A stretch of DNA of 64,000 bases, taken from assembly GCA_030685235.1 (NCBI GenBank), contig MU839107.1, positions 186,001 through 250,000 on the forward strand. Reading direction: 5' to 3'. This document shows, piece after piece, positions 45,383 through 55,989 of the stretch; the first letter of the stretch is position 1, and each line of letters starts with the position of its first letter. A program made the position numbers and the translations under genes. The DNA comes from Copromyces sp. CBS 386.78. Its lineage: Eukaryota > Ascomycota > Sordariomycetes > Sordariales > Sordariaceae. Below the pieces are notes generated by a model. That model saw nothing but the letters and a program-made list of their open reading frames with translations, did not search any database and was not told the origin of the DNA.

Positions 45383-45880
45383 TCGTCAGAGTCTGAAACT
45401 CGTCTCCAAGATGTAGATGACCGGCAAGGCCTCTGTACACGACTGGGCACAGAGGCTACTCGTTTCCCTGATCGTTGTGGTACTCGCCACCAGCGGCAGC
45501 GGGCTCGGCGGGGCGGTTCCGGCGGAGGCTCCAGCTCCCGCAACGCCGACGAGATCCCCGTTAGTCAGGGCGGTAACAAGATGGATCTCGATGCTGTTGA
45601 CCTTGCCGTTTTCATTCACAAGGACGTCCTCGACCAACGCTCCCGCGAGGGTCTCTGCCGCCGTTGCGGTAGGCCTGGCCACATCGCCCGCGAGTGCACC
45701 GCATCGGTCAACTACGGCTCACAGGGCCCCCAGCATGGCGGAGGAAAGAAAAAGAACAAAGGCAAGAACCGCAACCGCGATCGTGGTCGCGGTGGTCAGG
45801 AGCAGGTCCGCGCTGCAGACGCCGCCCCGGCCGCTCCAGCCGCCCTCCAGAGCTGTTGTTGTTGTTGCCAGAACCACTGA
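45383..45880 (+). pseudogene. gag-like fragment with CCHC zinc knuckle
   Basis: A 165-codon open stretch, bounded upstream by a TAG, reads an Arg/Gly-rich segment (RARRGGSGGGSSSRNADEIP), VDLAVFIHKDVLDQR, then CRRCGRPGHIAREC, which is a perfect CX2CX4HX4C nucleic-acid-binding knuckle. A Gly/Lys-rich and Gln/Ala-rich tail follows. This is the usual end of a fungal retrotransposon Gag. No pol follows and no ATG precedes the Arg/Gly segment (an internal ATG is at 45581). It shows no RIP. Confidence 0.6.
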
Positions 45881-46256
45881 TGCCTAGGATGCGGGCGTTC
45901 ATCTTGTGACGGTGGTCGGCATCCTCAAGGTTACCAGCAACGGTACGGCAGATGTCGAGCCATTTCTTGAGTATTCCGCGCGCAACCTTCAACTTTCGCC
46001 AAGACCCACCCTCGAACCTCTTCTCAATCTGTATATCGCTTTTCGCTTCTTTTTGGTCGACAATTTCCCAACCAACAATTTTCGACTCCATGTCTCTACA
46101 CGAGGAACCGTGTATCATTTGAATTCTTGCCCACCTGCTACTCGACATCTTTGTCCACCTTTTGTCTGGAAATTCCAACCCGCTACGCTCTTTTCCTTGC
46201 CGTTGGCCGGACTGGCCGATTGACGTCGACGCTGGTCATCTCCTTCACTCGTCACC
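45881..46256. other. leader of the 46257 copy
   Basis: Pyrimidine-rich, with no supported gene. It ends in cgtcaccATGG, a good start context. Confidence 0.4.
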
Positions 46257-47705
46257 ATGGATCCATTTATCAACATCGAAAACCTCGAGAACATCTTACA
46301 CGATGCCAACGAACAACAAAGGGCAGTGTATTGGGCGATGCTCTGTAAGCGCCCGGATATCCACGCAACAGCTATCCGTCGTTGTGCTAACCTCATGTGT
46401 TCAGACCGTGTTTTCGACTTCATTCGCCGGACGCAGATACAGCACGCAAAGGTGTCATCAGCACCACTGCTGGTGTTTCCCACAGCATCCGATTTCTTGA
46501 CGAGTTACGACATTGTCCCCCGACGACCCGGTCTCGCAGCTAATCGCGCGCAACACGAGTTTTACGAGGATTGCATACAAATGGATGGTTACATTGGCCA
46601 AATCCAATGCGCTCACTCAGGGGATTGCCTCACTTGGCCAGACTAGGCCTATCATCAACACTTTCCAAGCTTTGCTCGAAAAAACGAGTGACGTGAGCGA
46701 CTTCAAGGAGGAGGTCGCATCCGATTCCGTGGACAACGAAGCATCCAATCCTGCCAACGACGAGACACCGAGCCCAACTGTCACTCGGATAATCAATCCC
46801 ATCGGTACCTTTGTCGACTTTCTCGCAGCCAGGGAGTGGTGCCGTCGCCGGGCTTGCGTTAAGGCACGACAAGGCTTTGGCCAGAGGAACGGCACAGACG
46901 ATATTCCTCTGGATCAGGCCACCCAGAAGAGGTTCGCAGGACAGTTAAGTCTTGCCGCGATGAACGAAGCGGGAACGGTTGACAACTTGTACCACGGAAA
47001 ACCCGGCAAGAAGGTACTCAACTATATCATCAAGCGCTTGCGAGTATTACCGACATTGGCCGTGTCATTGCTAGGCTGGGAAGCTTTGTCCGACATGATC
47101 GACAGCCATATTGGCATCGCTCAAGTTCCGATCTACGCCCGAGATCTCGAGATTAAGCCCTATCCGCGATGGACGGATCGATATGACAAGATGATGGAGC
47201 TGATCACTGTAAGTACCTACCTTACCTACCTACTACACAGCAAAAACACCGATTCGGGAATCTCTTATACTAATACATGCATCTTTGGTTACAGCAATCC
47301 AAGGCCTCGGTGATGAATACGTTCGCATCGTAATTTCTTCACCGATTTTCCGGCGATCCAGAGGCCGAAGTCAAGGTAGGCAATGAATGCCCTGATTGGA
47401 CTCACCCGCCCCAAATCGAATTACCGACCTACCCAAACACGCAGGTGGCTGGAAATCCATCGTCGCATATCGAATGGAAACTAACATGCTGCGTTTCATA
47501 GGCCAAGATTTCCAATCAAAGCACGAACTCAAACCGGGCGGCGGTTCTCCAGATCGGAGCAGAAGAGCTAGCACAGCTGATTACCACCAGGAAGAATGAG
47601 CTAAAGGGAATCTTTGAAGAGGCGGCTTAGAAAGCGCGCCAGAACTTCCCTAAAGCCTCTTCGACCTGCGATGATGTGGACGAAGCTCTAGAGTTAGAGG
47701 AATGA
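46257..47705 (+). pseudogene. SKAAV-family branch 2 copy with frameshift and nonsense
   Basis: The exon layout is 46257-46344, 46405-47208, 47295-47375, 47502-47630, with normal splice sites and the phase-1 first junction (YWAML, then YRVFDFIRRTQI). Two lesions are seen: a +1 shift in exon 2 at a CCCCC run near 46518-46522 (the downstream frame, from DDPVSQLIARNTSF, is the conserved one), and TAA at 47328-47330 inside the SKASV exon. Exon 2 keeps LAKSNALTQGIASLGQTRPI, FLAAREWCRRRACVKARQGF and NYIIKRLRVL. The last exon reads AKISNQSTNSNRAAVL, ends EEAA then TAG, and continues KARQNFPKASSTCDDVDEAL to a TGA at 47705. The C-run shift could be a sequencing error; the TAA is a separate defect, so the copy is probably dead. 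Confidence 0.78.
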
Positions 47706-48558
47706 GATATGTTTCTCACTGTCACTGTAGATGAGTCCATAGCAAACTCAGTGGTTTGCTTTTGCCACCTTTTGTACGGTCTTATAATGGAAGAGGTCAG
47801 AGCAAGGCTTGACTCTGCTTAAAGTTGCGTCCTCATATTCTTTAGTTGGTACATGAATTTTATTTCTTATGGCTCCCGCGGTCTCGGGAATGAACGTAAC
47901 TATTCAACACAATCTTGTCATATGGGCTCAGTGGTCTACAACCTTGATGTAATTGTCACTCATAAGAGTCACTTTCCTTGTTTTTCTCGCCTTGAAATCC
48001 CTCCTTCGTACTGTCACCTGTGATTGAGTGACTCCGGCGGCTGACAATGATGACGGGAGTTTGAGTGTCACTCAGCTCCAGTCACGCTCAGCAGGTATAA
48101 GTTCGCCTACTTTGCTCCCATTCGCTGCCGTTCTTCCCAAAGACGTATGATATCTCTGTACCTAGAGGTACCTGTGGGCATAGGACAACCGCCCACACGC
48201 TCACATCCCTGCCCCTCACCAAAACGTACCTCGCAAGTCTCTGTATTGGGTAAATGATCGACGTCTAAGGCCGGTCGAGACGCCGTTTAACCTCAGTTTC
48301 GCACACCCCCGTGACCTCCCCTCCATGCACTCACCCCCCTCTTTCTCATTGCAAGCCATACCCCTCCAGTAGGGCTACTGAACCTGACGCGAGGTCACAC
48401 TTTTACTCCTCCTTTTCCCATTTCCTTCTTGCTCCTCCTTCACATCTACACTAGATTTCTTCCTCCTCCTCTTCCTCCTCACGAACTCCTCCCGTCCTCC
48501 AGTTGTCAACTTCCCATCAACAAAAAATCCCCCCGCCCTCCAACACCTCAACAACAAT
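47706..48558. other. intergenic with TGACTC-rich repeat
   Basis: The stretch 47930-48110 resembles 15600-15700 in inverted orientation and carries many GAGTCA/TGACTC motifs. A TATA-like GGTATAAG lies near 48094. The pyrimidine-rich stretch 48400-48540 is the leader of the next open frame. Confidence 0.45.
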
Positions 48559-49049
48559 ATGAGTGAGGGCTGTGACCCAACTCATCATTCCCTCTCCTTC
48601 ATCTCCTCTTTGTCTCTTGTTTTCCATCCAGCCTATCGGGCAGTCTGTTTTATTTCTGTCATACCAAACAGTTTCCGTCGTCATTCTCAGCCATTTCTAA
48701 GTGGCGGCATTGCTCTTCTTCCTCATCGGAACCAAGCGAGCCCGAAGGAAGTTTCCAACGGCTCAGTCACTCCACCTCCCTGGCAGGAACCCACGTAAGT
48801 CCCCATCCTTTCCCCCAGCAACAAGACCAAGCTAACACAGTCCACAGCGAGGAGAGCCAATGTAGCCATTCCTGGATATCTGCCCCCAGCGATCACGTCA
48901 TCTGTGCCACAGGAGAAAGTCGCTCTGCGGAAGTGGTGGCCATGGCAGTCGTCAATATCACCACGGGACACTTCCTTCCGGTGGAAACCAAGTGCTCCAG
49001 CATACCTTACCATAGCGGGAAAATCCCCAGGGCAACAACAGCGTGCTAG
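48559..49049 (+). CDS. hypothetical two-exon protein (145 aa)
   Basis: Exons 48559-48794 and 48848-49049 join in frame to exactly 146 codons. The 53-bp intron has GTAAGT, a GCTAACA branch site and a CACAG acceptor, which argues for a real gene. Exon 2 reads EESQCSHSWISAPSDHVICA, then SAEVVAMAVVNITTGHFLPV before ending in IPYHSGKIPRATTAC. That end is encoded by sequence identical to the left end of the TIR element (CCATAGCGGGAAAATCCCC at 49010-49028), so the C-terminus may be truncated or formed by an insertion. I do not recognise the family. Confidence 0.42.
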
Positions 49050-49728
49050 CAGAGTTGCTAGCCGCAGGGTCACCACCAACACCGGCCGTGTCTCCAACGG
49101 TCGCATTAGCAAGCGCTCTTCAAATGGACCCAGTGGTCCACGTGGCCAAGATGGCCGTTTCTTCCGCCGCGGTAAACCAGACATGGAACCCCTAGAACTC
49201 AACCTACCCCAAACGACCTAACACCATCACAACGACAACCAATTTCTTCAATTCAACTCGGTTCGTTTCATTCAACAACCTGTTCTTTCTTTCGACAGCA
49301 TCATCCACGCCGAACTGGCCGCCATAACCCACCAAAGGTGGACTGATCCCCCCTCCTACCATGTTCTCTCGCCGTCCGGCAAGAGATCCTTGGATGTTCT
49401 TAAGCCAAATGTCATCTGGCATCACACGCTCGATTACTCGTCTTAGTCAAAAGATGGCAATGGCCCCGTAGAGGTATCCCACCCATCAAGAGCGGCCAAC
49501 ACTGCTCGTGGCAAGCGGTAAAGATGTCGGTCGCTTCTTCGCCGCGGCGGCATGTGATGCCGCAAGAGACCACTGACAACTGCCGTCTATCTAGAGGCGC
49601 TTCTCTTCCTCCTGCGCAGCATGCCGGCTGGATGTATGCCCTATGCCTGGACGGAAGGTCTCAGACATCGCTACCATGCAGAGCGACAACATGATTACAT
49701 TACTGGGAATCTAGGAACTGAGAAAACC
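49050..49728. other. sequence with small repeated segments, no clear gene
   Basis: Parts of 49105-49220 recur near 50780-50866 (CTAGAACTCAACCTACCCCA) and 51075-51110 (CAAGCGCTCT, TGGACCCAGTGGTCCA). They may be broken pieces of one gene that was copied and split. An open frame to 49221 (FFRRGKPDMEPLELNLPQTT) covers one of them. Confidence 0.35.
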
Positions 49729-50145
49729 GTTCAAGAAGAATAACCGTAACAGAACGGCGACATCCGTTGCCCTCAAAATAACCGTTCAGCTCAGAAAAAC
49801 CGTTCCAAGTAGAGTAGGCTCTCATTGGCCAAAAGAAAACTGGGGCGCCATGTGCGATGGGCGGGAGCTAAAAGAGTTGAAGAAATTCCCCTTTTAGGAA
49901 GGGACGATGGGAAAAAGAAGGTTGGAAGGTACAATGAGAGAAAGAAAGAAGGAGAGAAAGAAGGAGAGAAAAAAGGATGACGTCAACCAAGGTTGGGGAC
50001 TTTAAAATGCCAAAGTCCCATCGACTCCCCAACTCTCCCAACTTCATCCTTTTCATCACCATTATCACCATCATCACTATCATCATCATCATCATCATCA
50101 GATAAGTACCATTGTATCCTCATTTTTCGTTTACTAACTTCTATA

Positions 50146-50197
<52 letters not shown>

Positions 50198-50500
50198 CGA
50201 TGATGACGATGATAACGATAGTGGTGGTTTGATTTGGGTGGGCGACGAAGATTGGGTGACGAAGATTGGGTGACGAAGACTTAGGAAGGCGACGGTTGTG
50301 AAAGGGAAGTGACGAGCTAGATATTGGAAGTACCGAGGGCTTGGTTACCTTACCCGTAGATGATTTCGTAGTATAAAAAAGAAAATGGTAAGAGCTCCTA
50401 TTTCCAAACCAAACCAACCAATCAGAGGGTAGGGATTTGCTTGAAACGGTTTTTTTGAGCTGAACGGTTATTTTGAGTAGAACGGTTATTCTAAAAGAAC
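49729..50500. mobile_element. MITE-like element with AACGGTT-rich inverted ends (772 bp)
   Basis: The first and last roughly 80 bp are imperfect inverted repeats. The left side reads GTTCAAGAAGAATAACCG, CTCAAAATAACCGTTCAGCT, AAAAACCGTTCC; the right side carries the reverse complement. Each arm has three to five copies of ACCGTT. The interior has CATCAT and (CGA)n microsatellites (about 50050-50100 and 50147-50220) and no coding. No clear target duplication was found. It separates repeated pieces at 49.1 and 50.8 kb. Confidence 0.62.
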
Positions 50501-50513
50501 GTGTTTGCTTACA

Positions 50514-50810
50514 ATGAACCGTACCACGCTGGTACCGTTACCTGCACCCCCAGATTACCAGGAATGTATCGACCTGAAGGAGAGGCTGCAGGAGCATGCA
50601 AGCCTCGTGTTCAACATCAGCAAGGCTGTTGCAGTGCTCGATTTGCCCTGTTCTCCTCCCTTGGGACAAGACGATCGACTTCCATCCAATTCAACCGAGT
50701 TATCAGCAATGCTGTTGCACTGCTGGATATGCTCTGCTCATTTGCACAAGCTGCAACCACCAAGGACTTTGTCCGGCCCTAGCTTCTTCCGCCGCGGCGG
50801 AATGAAATGA
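50514..50810 (+). CDS. hypothetical small protein (98 aa)
   Basis: An open frame with ATG 14 bp right of the MITE end reads MNRTTLVPLPAPPDYQECID, then LKERLQEHASLVFNISKAVA and ends PSFFRRGGMK. The first 45 residues look like an amphipathic helix; no family is recognised. The 3' part overlaps the repeated segment seen at 49.16 kb. It may be a fragment of a larger gene. Confidence 0.3.
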   Translation: MNRTTLVPLPAPPDYQECIDLKERLQEHASLVFNISKAVAVLDLPCSPPLGQDDRLPSNSTELSAMLLHCWICSAHLHKLQPPRTLSGPSFFRRGGMK

Positions 50811-51094
50811 GGCTAGGGAGCACCACAACCTCTAGAACTCAACCTACCCCAAACGACCCAGTGCCAGCATAACAACAACAACAACAAGTTTTCCCGCCGC
50901 CTTGTGTCTTCTTCCATCCCATGCTCCCCATCTACATCGACACCAGGAAAGAAGGATCCCAGACTCGCTATATCCGAGTCCGTCTTCCCTTCATGTTGGA
51001 ACAAGACGATTGATTGACTTCCGTCCAATTCAAGACCCAACATCTCCCAGATAGAGGCTGCTCGCCAGGCGCGACATCAGCAAGCGCTCTCAAG

Positions 51095-51286
51095 ATGGAC
51101 CCAGTGGTCCATCGGCCCCCGCCGGCGGCGGACAACCCGCCTGCTGGCTACTCTGGAACGTATGGCCAGTCTCCTTATCAGCAGCCAGAGCCCGCTGCTT
51201 TGAGGGAAAGGCCTTTTGGTGGTGGCGGCGGTGGTTACCAGGGTGGCGGAGGTGGCTACCAGGGCGGCGGCGGCGATGGTCATTAA
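51095..51286 (+). CDS. Gly-rich short ORF (63 aa), probably a 3' gene fragment
   Basis: It reads MDPVVHRPPPAADNPPAGYS, then GTYGQSPYQQPEPAALRERP and a GGGGGYQG repeat, ending GGGGDGH. It looks like the low-complexity tail of a larger protein. The ATG and first bases match the segment at 49.11 kb, so the 5' part comes from a repeated piece. No domain is visible. Confidence 0.3.
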   Translation: MDPVVHRPPPAADNPPAGYSGTYGQSPYQQPEPAALRERPFGGGGGGYQGGGGGYQGGGGDGH

Positions 51287-52201
51287 GGAAAGTGTTCCCG
51301 GATGGGGGCCAAAGCTATCTTCCTCTCATCCTTTCTGTAGTTTATTCCTGTCTCATATCACTCTGTTCCTGATTCATGTACATTCTACTTCCAACACATT
51401 TTCTTGCACATCCACCGGCGGTATAGAGTTGGGCATAACACAAGTCTCATCCGGATTAGCTAGTGCTAAATAGAGGTAATTGTTAACCACAGTTCAGTAA
51501 CATACCTGTATGCTTCCTACTTTTATCGTAACTTGCTTCTTGTCGAGCTGCCTGCCCCTTGAGACCAACGGTCGAGTGACAAGTTCCCGTGCTCTTTCGC
51601 CTTCAATCAGGACGGCCTGGTCTTGGAACAGGAGGTAGGTAATCGTTTATAACAGAGCGTTCAATGGACGCGTTGAATCGTTTCCCTACTATATAACCTG
51701 TGTTTCATAGACATCCAGTCCTCAAAACTGCATGGAAAAAGCCCGGAGCCCATGGATCTTGATGGCCTACACCAATCTAGTGCTTTGTCAGGAACATGAC
51801 AATACCTACAGGTACCTACCTACGGTACCTTAGGTACCAAGGCCATTCCGAGGCATACATAAGACCTCAACATATGCAGACAATGCAACTTCCCATCGTC
51901 ACCCTCTCAAAGCCGAGTTTCTCTTCGCTTTGGGTAGGCGAACCTCGTGCCCGCCATGCCCCATTTTCACCGATGAGCGACGATGCCACCTACAGAAAGC
52001 TCACCGGGGCTTGAAACTTTACGACGAGGCAGAACACGGCTTCTTTCACGTCATAGGCACGAGAACCAAACCTGACAAGGAGCGCAGGTCTCGGTCGTTT
52101 CTTGTTAACAGAGGATGTCTGGTCGCGCTCCAGGAAGAGAACATGATGGGTTGGTGTTGGTGGTCGGACTACCTACCTGTAGTAGGTACCACCCGCCCAA
52201 C
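51287..52201. other. intergenic
   Basis: No gene is supported. Clusters of the palindrome GGTACC with flanking CTACC occur near 51805-51840 and 52170-52190. Confidence 0.4.
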
Positions 52202-52870
52202 ATGTCTTTGGCGGTCATCAAATTTGTGGGAAGACCGGGAGCTAATAACGCTACAAATAGGTTACCTGCTGGAGAAGATGCTGAAGGCTTGAACAGCTCG
52301 ATTTTTTTGAGCTCTTCGCGAATAACGACAATACATGTATCCAGCTTCCACCAGACAACGATACCTACCTAGGTTTGGTATAGACCTCAACCCAATCGTC
52401 CCAATGGGCAACGGCACATACTGGAAGATTACTGGTGAGTGCACATGTTACGGCTACATGTACTTGAAGCAGCTTTGTTCTTACACATCCATTGCCGCAG
52501 ATTCAATCCTCTACTACGTCAGAAACAGGCGGTTCGCGTTGAATCCCGCCGTTCGAACGCCTTCGTCGAAACCAAGCGCGCCGTCCCGCCGCCACCCGTC
52601 TTTCAACCGCCGGTATGGGAGGCATATGTGCAAGAGATATCGGGTGCGGAGGACCAAACCGTCTACAACCTCGTAACCGCATACATTCAATTTGCGTTCT
52701 TCGCCTTCTCCTGGGCCAGCATGATGGAAAGGTACAACAGTCTTGAGTCTGGCATCGCCACCCTAGGCCAGACCAGGCCAATCATCCCCACGTTGCACGG
52801 AAAGCTGGCCTTCCACGAGCACGCACCATATTTGTCCACAACGTTAGCAAAACCCTCACCAAAGAGATGA
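52202..52870 (+). pseudogene. broken SKAAV-family branch 2 copy (N-terminal half)
   Basis: The leader region (NATNRLPAGEDAEG, SSFHQTTI) is a near duplicate of 53078-53260. A first exon ends TYWKITG at 52433, followed by a GTGAGT intron, and after the acceptor (52500) the frame reads DSILYYVRNRRFALNP. A +1 shift near 52545-52555 leads into ETKRAVPPPPVFQPPVWEAY, FFAFSWASMMERYNSLESGI and ATLGQTRPIIPTLHGKLAFH. It then ends at 52870; the SKAAV and last exons are missing. The two halves in different frames mark it as a pseudogene. Confidence 0.72.
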
Positions 52871-53657
52871 AGGCCTAGAAGTGCGAGGGCTGCACTCAGC
52901 TCAAAGTCAAGTGTAAGATCCCCAACTAATTCCCAAACTACCCTTCCTAATTGTTGAGGCTCAGTTTACGTTATATACGGCCTAGCAATCTTCCTTAAAA
53001 GCGTCCTCTTCCATTTATTATTTTCAAATTCGATTACCTCCTCACAATATAGCCTTTTGTCGGTACTTGACCACCCGATGTCGAGGCCCTTATACGGCTC
53101 CTTGACACTCGAAGACCGGGAGCTAACAAACGCTACAAACAGGTTACCTGCTGGAGAAGATGTTGAAGGCTTTGAACAGCTCGATCTTTTTGAGCTCTTT
53201 GCGGACAACGACAATAGGTACCTATCCAGCTTCCACCAAACAACGATAAGTTTGGTATAGACCTCAACCCAGTCGTCCCAATGGGCAACCAGCCTATGCC
53301 TGACCCGATCGGCGGAGACTTCGCGTAGGCCTATATATGTGAACCAACCTATCGGAAAGTTCGCGATAAACTACCTATGTCGGAGGCCAAATCCCCATGA
53401 ACCAAGCTGGTGGACAGGTCCCTATGAACCACGTTGGAGGCCAGATCCCCATGAACCCGCCTGTTGGACAGCCTCCAATGAGCGGCGGGCTCGCTCTGTA
53501 CCCCACCGAAAACATCGTCCAAATGGACATCGTTATGGCTGACGTTGCCGGAACAGATCTGCATATGCCGCTTTGGAAGATTCTTGGTACGTACGAGACA
53601 GCAAGAATGCCAAAGTGCCTCTTCATTACCAGTTGGGAAAACGTTTTGTGAAGGATA

Positions 53658-54279
53658 CCATAGCGGAAAAATGCGAGCGACATCTAGCCTAGAGAGGGTT
53701 GTCTGGCCTAGATAAACTGAGTGGCCAAGATGCCTCGTTTGGGCCAGACGGTTGAGGAGGCCCTCTGATTGGCCAATTGGACTGCCCCCTATAGATGGTC
53801 GCTAAAACTCATTGCGGTAGTTCTTCCGAAAGTTCATTTCCTTATTAAAACTTAACCACCCTATATTAAAGGAAAGAACGAAGCCGTTTCTAATCAATTG
53901 GGCCAGTGGCCTAATGGTTTTCGTCGTCGCTTTCATTCTTGTGATCGCCAGTTCGATTCCAATTGGTGACAAGTTTTTTTCGCGCGAAAAGTTTCGCGTA
54001 CGTGCAAGCTCTCATTTGGACTTCGAAGTCGAAGTCTTTCTTCATTATCCTAAAGACCGCTATAATAACTAAAGAGCCCTCATAGTGACCTTTAGAAGGT
54101 CCTTATAGGGGTCTTTAGCTTTTATTATTTTACACTAAAATCCGACTAATCAGAAGGCTTCCTTAACCGTCTGGCCCAGACGATAAATCTGGTCCAGTAA
54201 ACCAGACTGCTATAGGAACTGAGGCATGGGCAGGTGGCGGCCATCCGCCCCAGACGTCCCCCTTATATTTCCGCTGCGG
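53658..54279 (+). mobile_element. TIR element with tRNA-like core, copy 3 (622 bp)
   Basis: The ends CCATAGCGGAAAA and TTTCCGCTGCGG are flanked by TA (53656-53657, 54280-54281). A-box-like TGGCCTAATGG lies at 53907-53917 and B-box AGTTCGATTCC at 53950-53960. It is very similar to the 20784 copy, including the CTAGCCTAGAG and GCTATAGGAACTGAGG stretches, and shows little RIP. It shares its right TA with the next copy. Confidence 0.82.
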
Positions 54280-54281
54280 TA

Positions 54282-54944
54282 CCATAGCGGGAAATCCCCC
54301 AAGGCATCTGGCCTAGTAAGGGGGTTTCTAGCCTAGCTTTTTTGCCTAGCCTAGACTTTACACCTAGGCAAGTTGAAATACCTAGCCTAGTTGGCCAGGG
54401 AAAGCCTCTGATTGGCCAAGCTCCTGGGCACCAAAGTGGTGATGATAGTTCTTTCCCAAAATTTAACTCCTTCTTTATAAGAGCAATGAACGAACCTCTT
54501 CATCAATCAATTGGGCCAGTGGCTCAATGGTTCTTGTCGTCGCTCTCATCATTGTGATCGCCAGTTCGATTCCAATCGGTGACAGTTTTTTTCGCGCGAA
54601 AAGTTTCGTGCGAAAGTGCAGGTGTGAATGCCCTCATCTGCCCGGACTTTGAAGTCGAAGTCCTTTGCCCACCTTCGTTGAAGCCCACTTCAAACCGCTA
54701 CCTATTAATAAGGCTACCTCTCTCGATCTCTCTAACTAAAGACTGCTATAAGGACCTTCAGAAGGTCCTTATAGGGGTCTTTGGCTTTTATTTTTTTGCA
54801 CCAAAATCCGACCAATCAGAACCCTCCGTTGAACAACTAGGCTAGGTGAGCCACCTAGGCTAGGCCCACTATCTTGACTAGATTCAGTACCTAGCCTAGT
54901 AACCCCCTTCTAGGCTAGATGCTCTCCTTATACTCCCGCTGTGG
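54282..54944 (+). mobile_element. TIR element with tRNA-like core, copy 4 (663 bp)
   Basis: It is directly adjacent to copy 3, sharing the TA at 54280-54281, and ends CCCGCTGTGG with TA at 54945-54946. A-box TGGCTCAATGG lies at 54520-54530 and B-box AGTTCGATTCC at 54563-54573, with a T run at about 54585. Its left end (GCGGGAAATCCCCC) resembles the 4785 copy more than copy 3 does, so two subtypes exist. It has CTAGCCTAG-rich arms. Confidence 0.82.
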
Positions 54945-55261
54945 TACTAACAAACCCTCTTTTCTCCCCTACAGACAGCATCTTCTACTTCGTTCGCGAT
55001 GACAGATGGGCTTCCATTCCCAACGTCCACGGCAACTTTCGCTCCAAAAGTTTCCGTCCAAGCGTCCCATCGAACCGTCGGAGCGCCGCCGCCTTAATGT
55101 ACGTCCCGGCCACCTGGAACGCGTACTTAGGTGTAGCCAAATTGTCCGCCCCAGGACACGAGGAGATGAGACAACTTGTCCAAACCCACATGGCCTTTGC
55201 TGTCGGCGCGCTCAACTGGGCCGTGCATGGGTGTGGAGAGATATGGTGCTCTGGAGGTTAG

Positions 55262-55989
55262 GTAGCTACCTACAAGAAGCGGTACTGCCTTATACACACC
55301 CTCATCAACGATTGTACAGTTTATAGAGGTCCTCTAGCTCCCAGAGCCCCATGTCTCAACAAACCTTCATTCCTGTCACGGGACTTCGCGTCGCTATAAG
55401 CGCGATAGTGTCCGGCTTGGGGGTCGCCGAATGCCGATAAGGCTTCATCCCATCTCTGACGCTGTGGAGTAGTGCCGACCGGGCTTGTCGACGGCAGTGA
55501 ATGGTGGGAAGGTTCTGCCCAGTCCTGCTCGTTCGTCGGTCCGCGTCCCTTAAGTCGCTACCTTTATCTCCCGGCACCTTCATTCAAGCCGCTCAACTTC
55601 CAGGTTAGCAGAACATAAACAACAACCATCAGCGAGACCAAAAAAATCTCCCATCAACCACCAGACCCTCTCCAGCCTATCTACCTGTACACGCTCGAAC
55701 CTGCAAACCATTTGTCTTCTCTTGATTTCCACTCAAGGAAACTCTACTGACGCTTCTCACGCTACCCCCTCCTACTTCCTCTGTATCCCAATCGACAGCC
55801 TACACCCGGTTGTTGCTTGGACATCGACCGATAATCGCGCAAGACCAAAGGTGCCAATGTTCTTCAAATCCACCAGCCAACACGACGAGAATTGGTTTCG
55901 AGAACCGTAGGCGACGTGATCACCACACTACCTCTAGTGTCATCTTCTACGACCGTTTCTCTCGTTGAGCATAGTTCGATACAGCAAAC
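55262..55989. other. upstream region of the 55990 gene
   Basis: No gene is supported. It contains the probable promoter and leader; short frames on both strands are chance. Confidence 0.4.

Larger units (their letters stand above)
53078..55261 (+). pseudogene. branch 2 copy split by two TIR elements, truncated
   Basis: It begins MSRPLYGSLTLEDRELTNAT and runs open to 53260, then is interrupted by stops. A second block (about 53397-53586) has MNQAGGQVPMNHVGGQIPMN-type repeats, then MADVAGTDLHMPLWKILG up to a GTACGT donor at 53587. The acceptor is at 54974; the next exon starts DSIFYFVRDDRWASIPNVHG and runs to ALNWAVHGCG before a stop at 55261. The conserved LGQTRPI, REW, SKAAV and last exons are all missing. 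The 1388-bp intron holds two tandem TIR elements. Its branch site TACTAAC is retained to their right. Compare the intact gene at 55990, whose same intron is 73 bp. Confidence 0.75.

Noticed and set aside
49010..49172. 163-bp mini copy of the TIR element with TA flanks
   Set aside because: The left end is convincing, but the right end (TTCCGCCGCGG) lies in a segment repeated at 50785 without any TIR context, so the boundary is probably chance.
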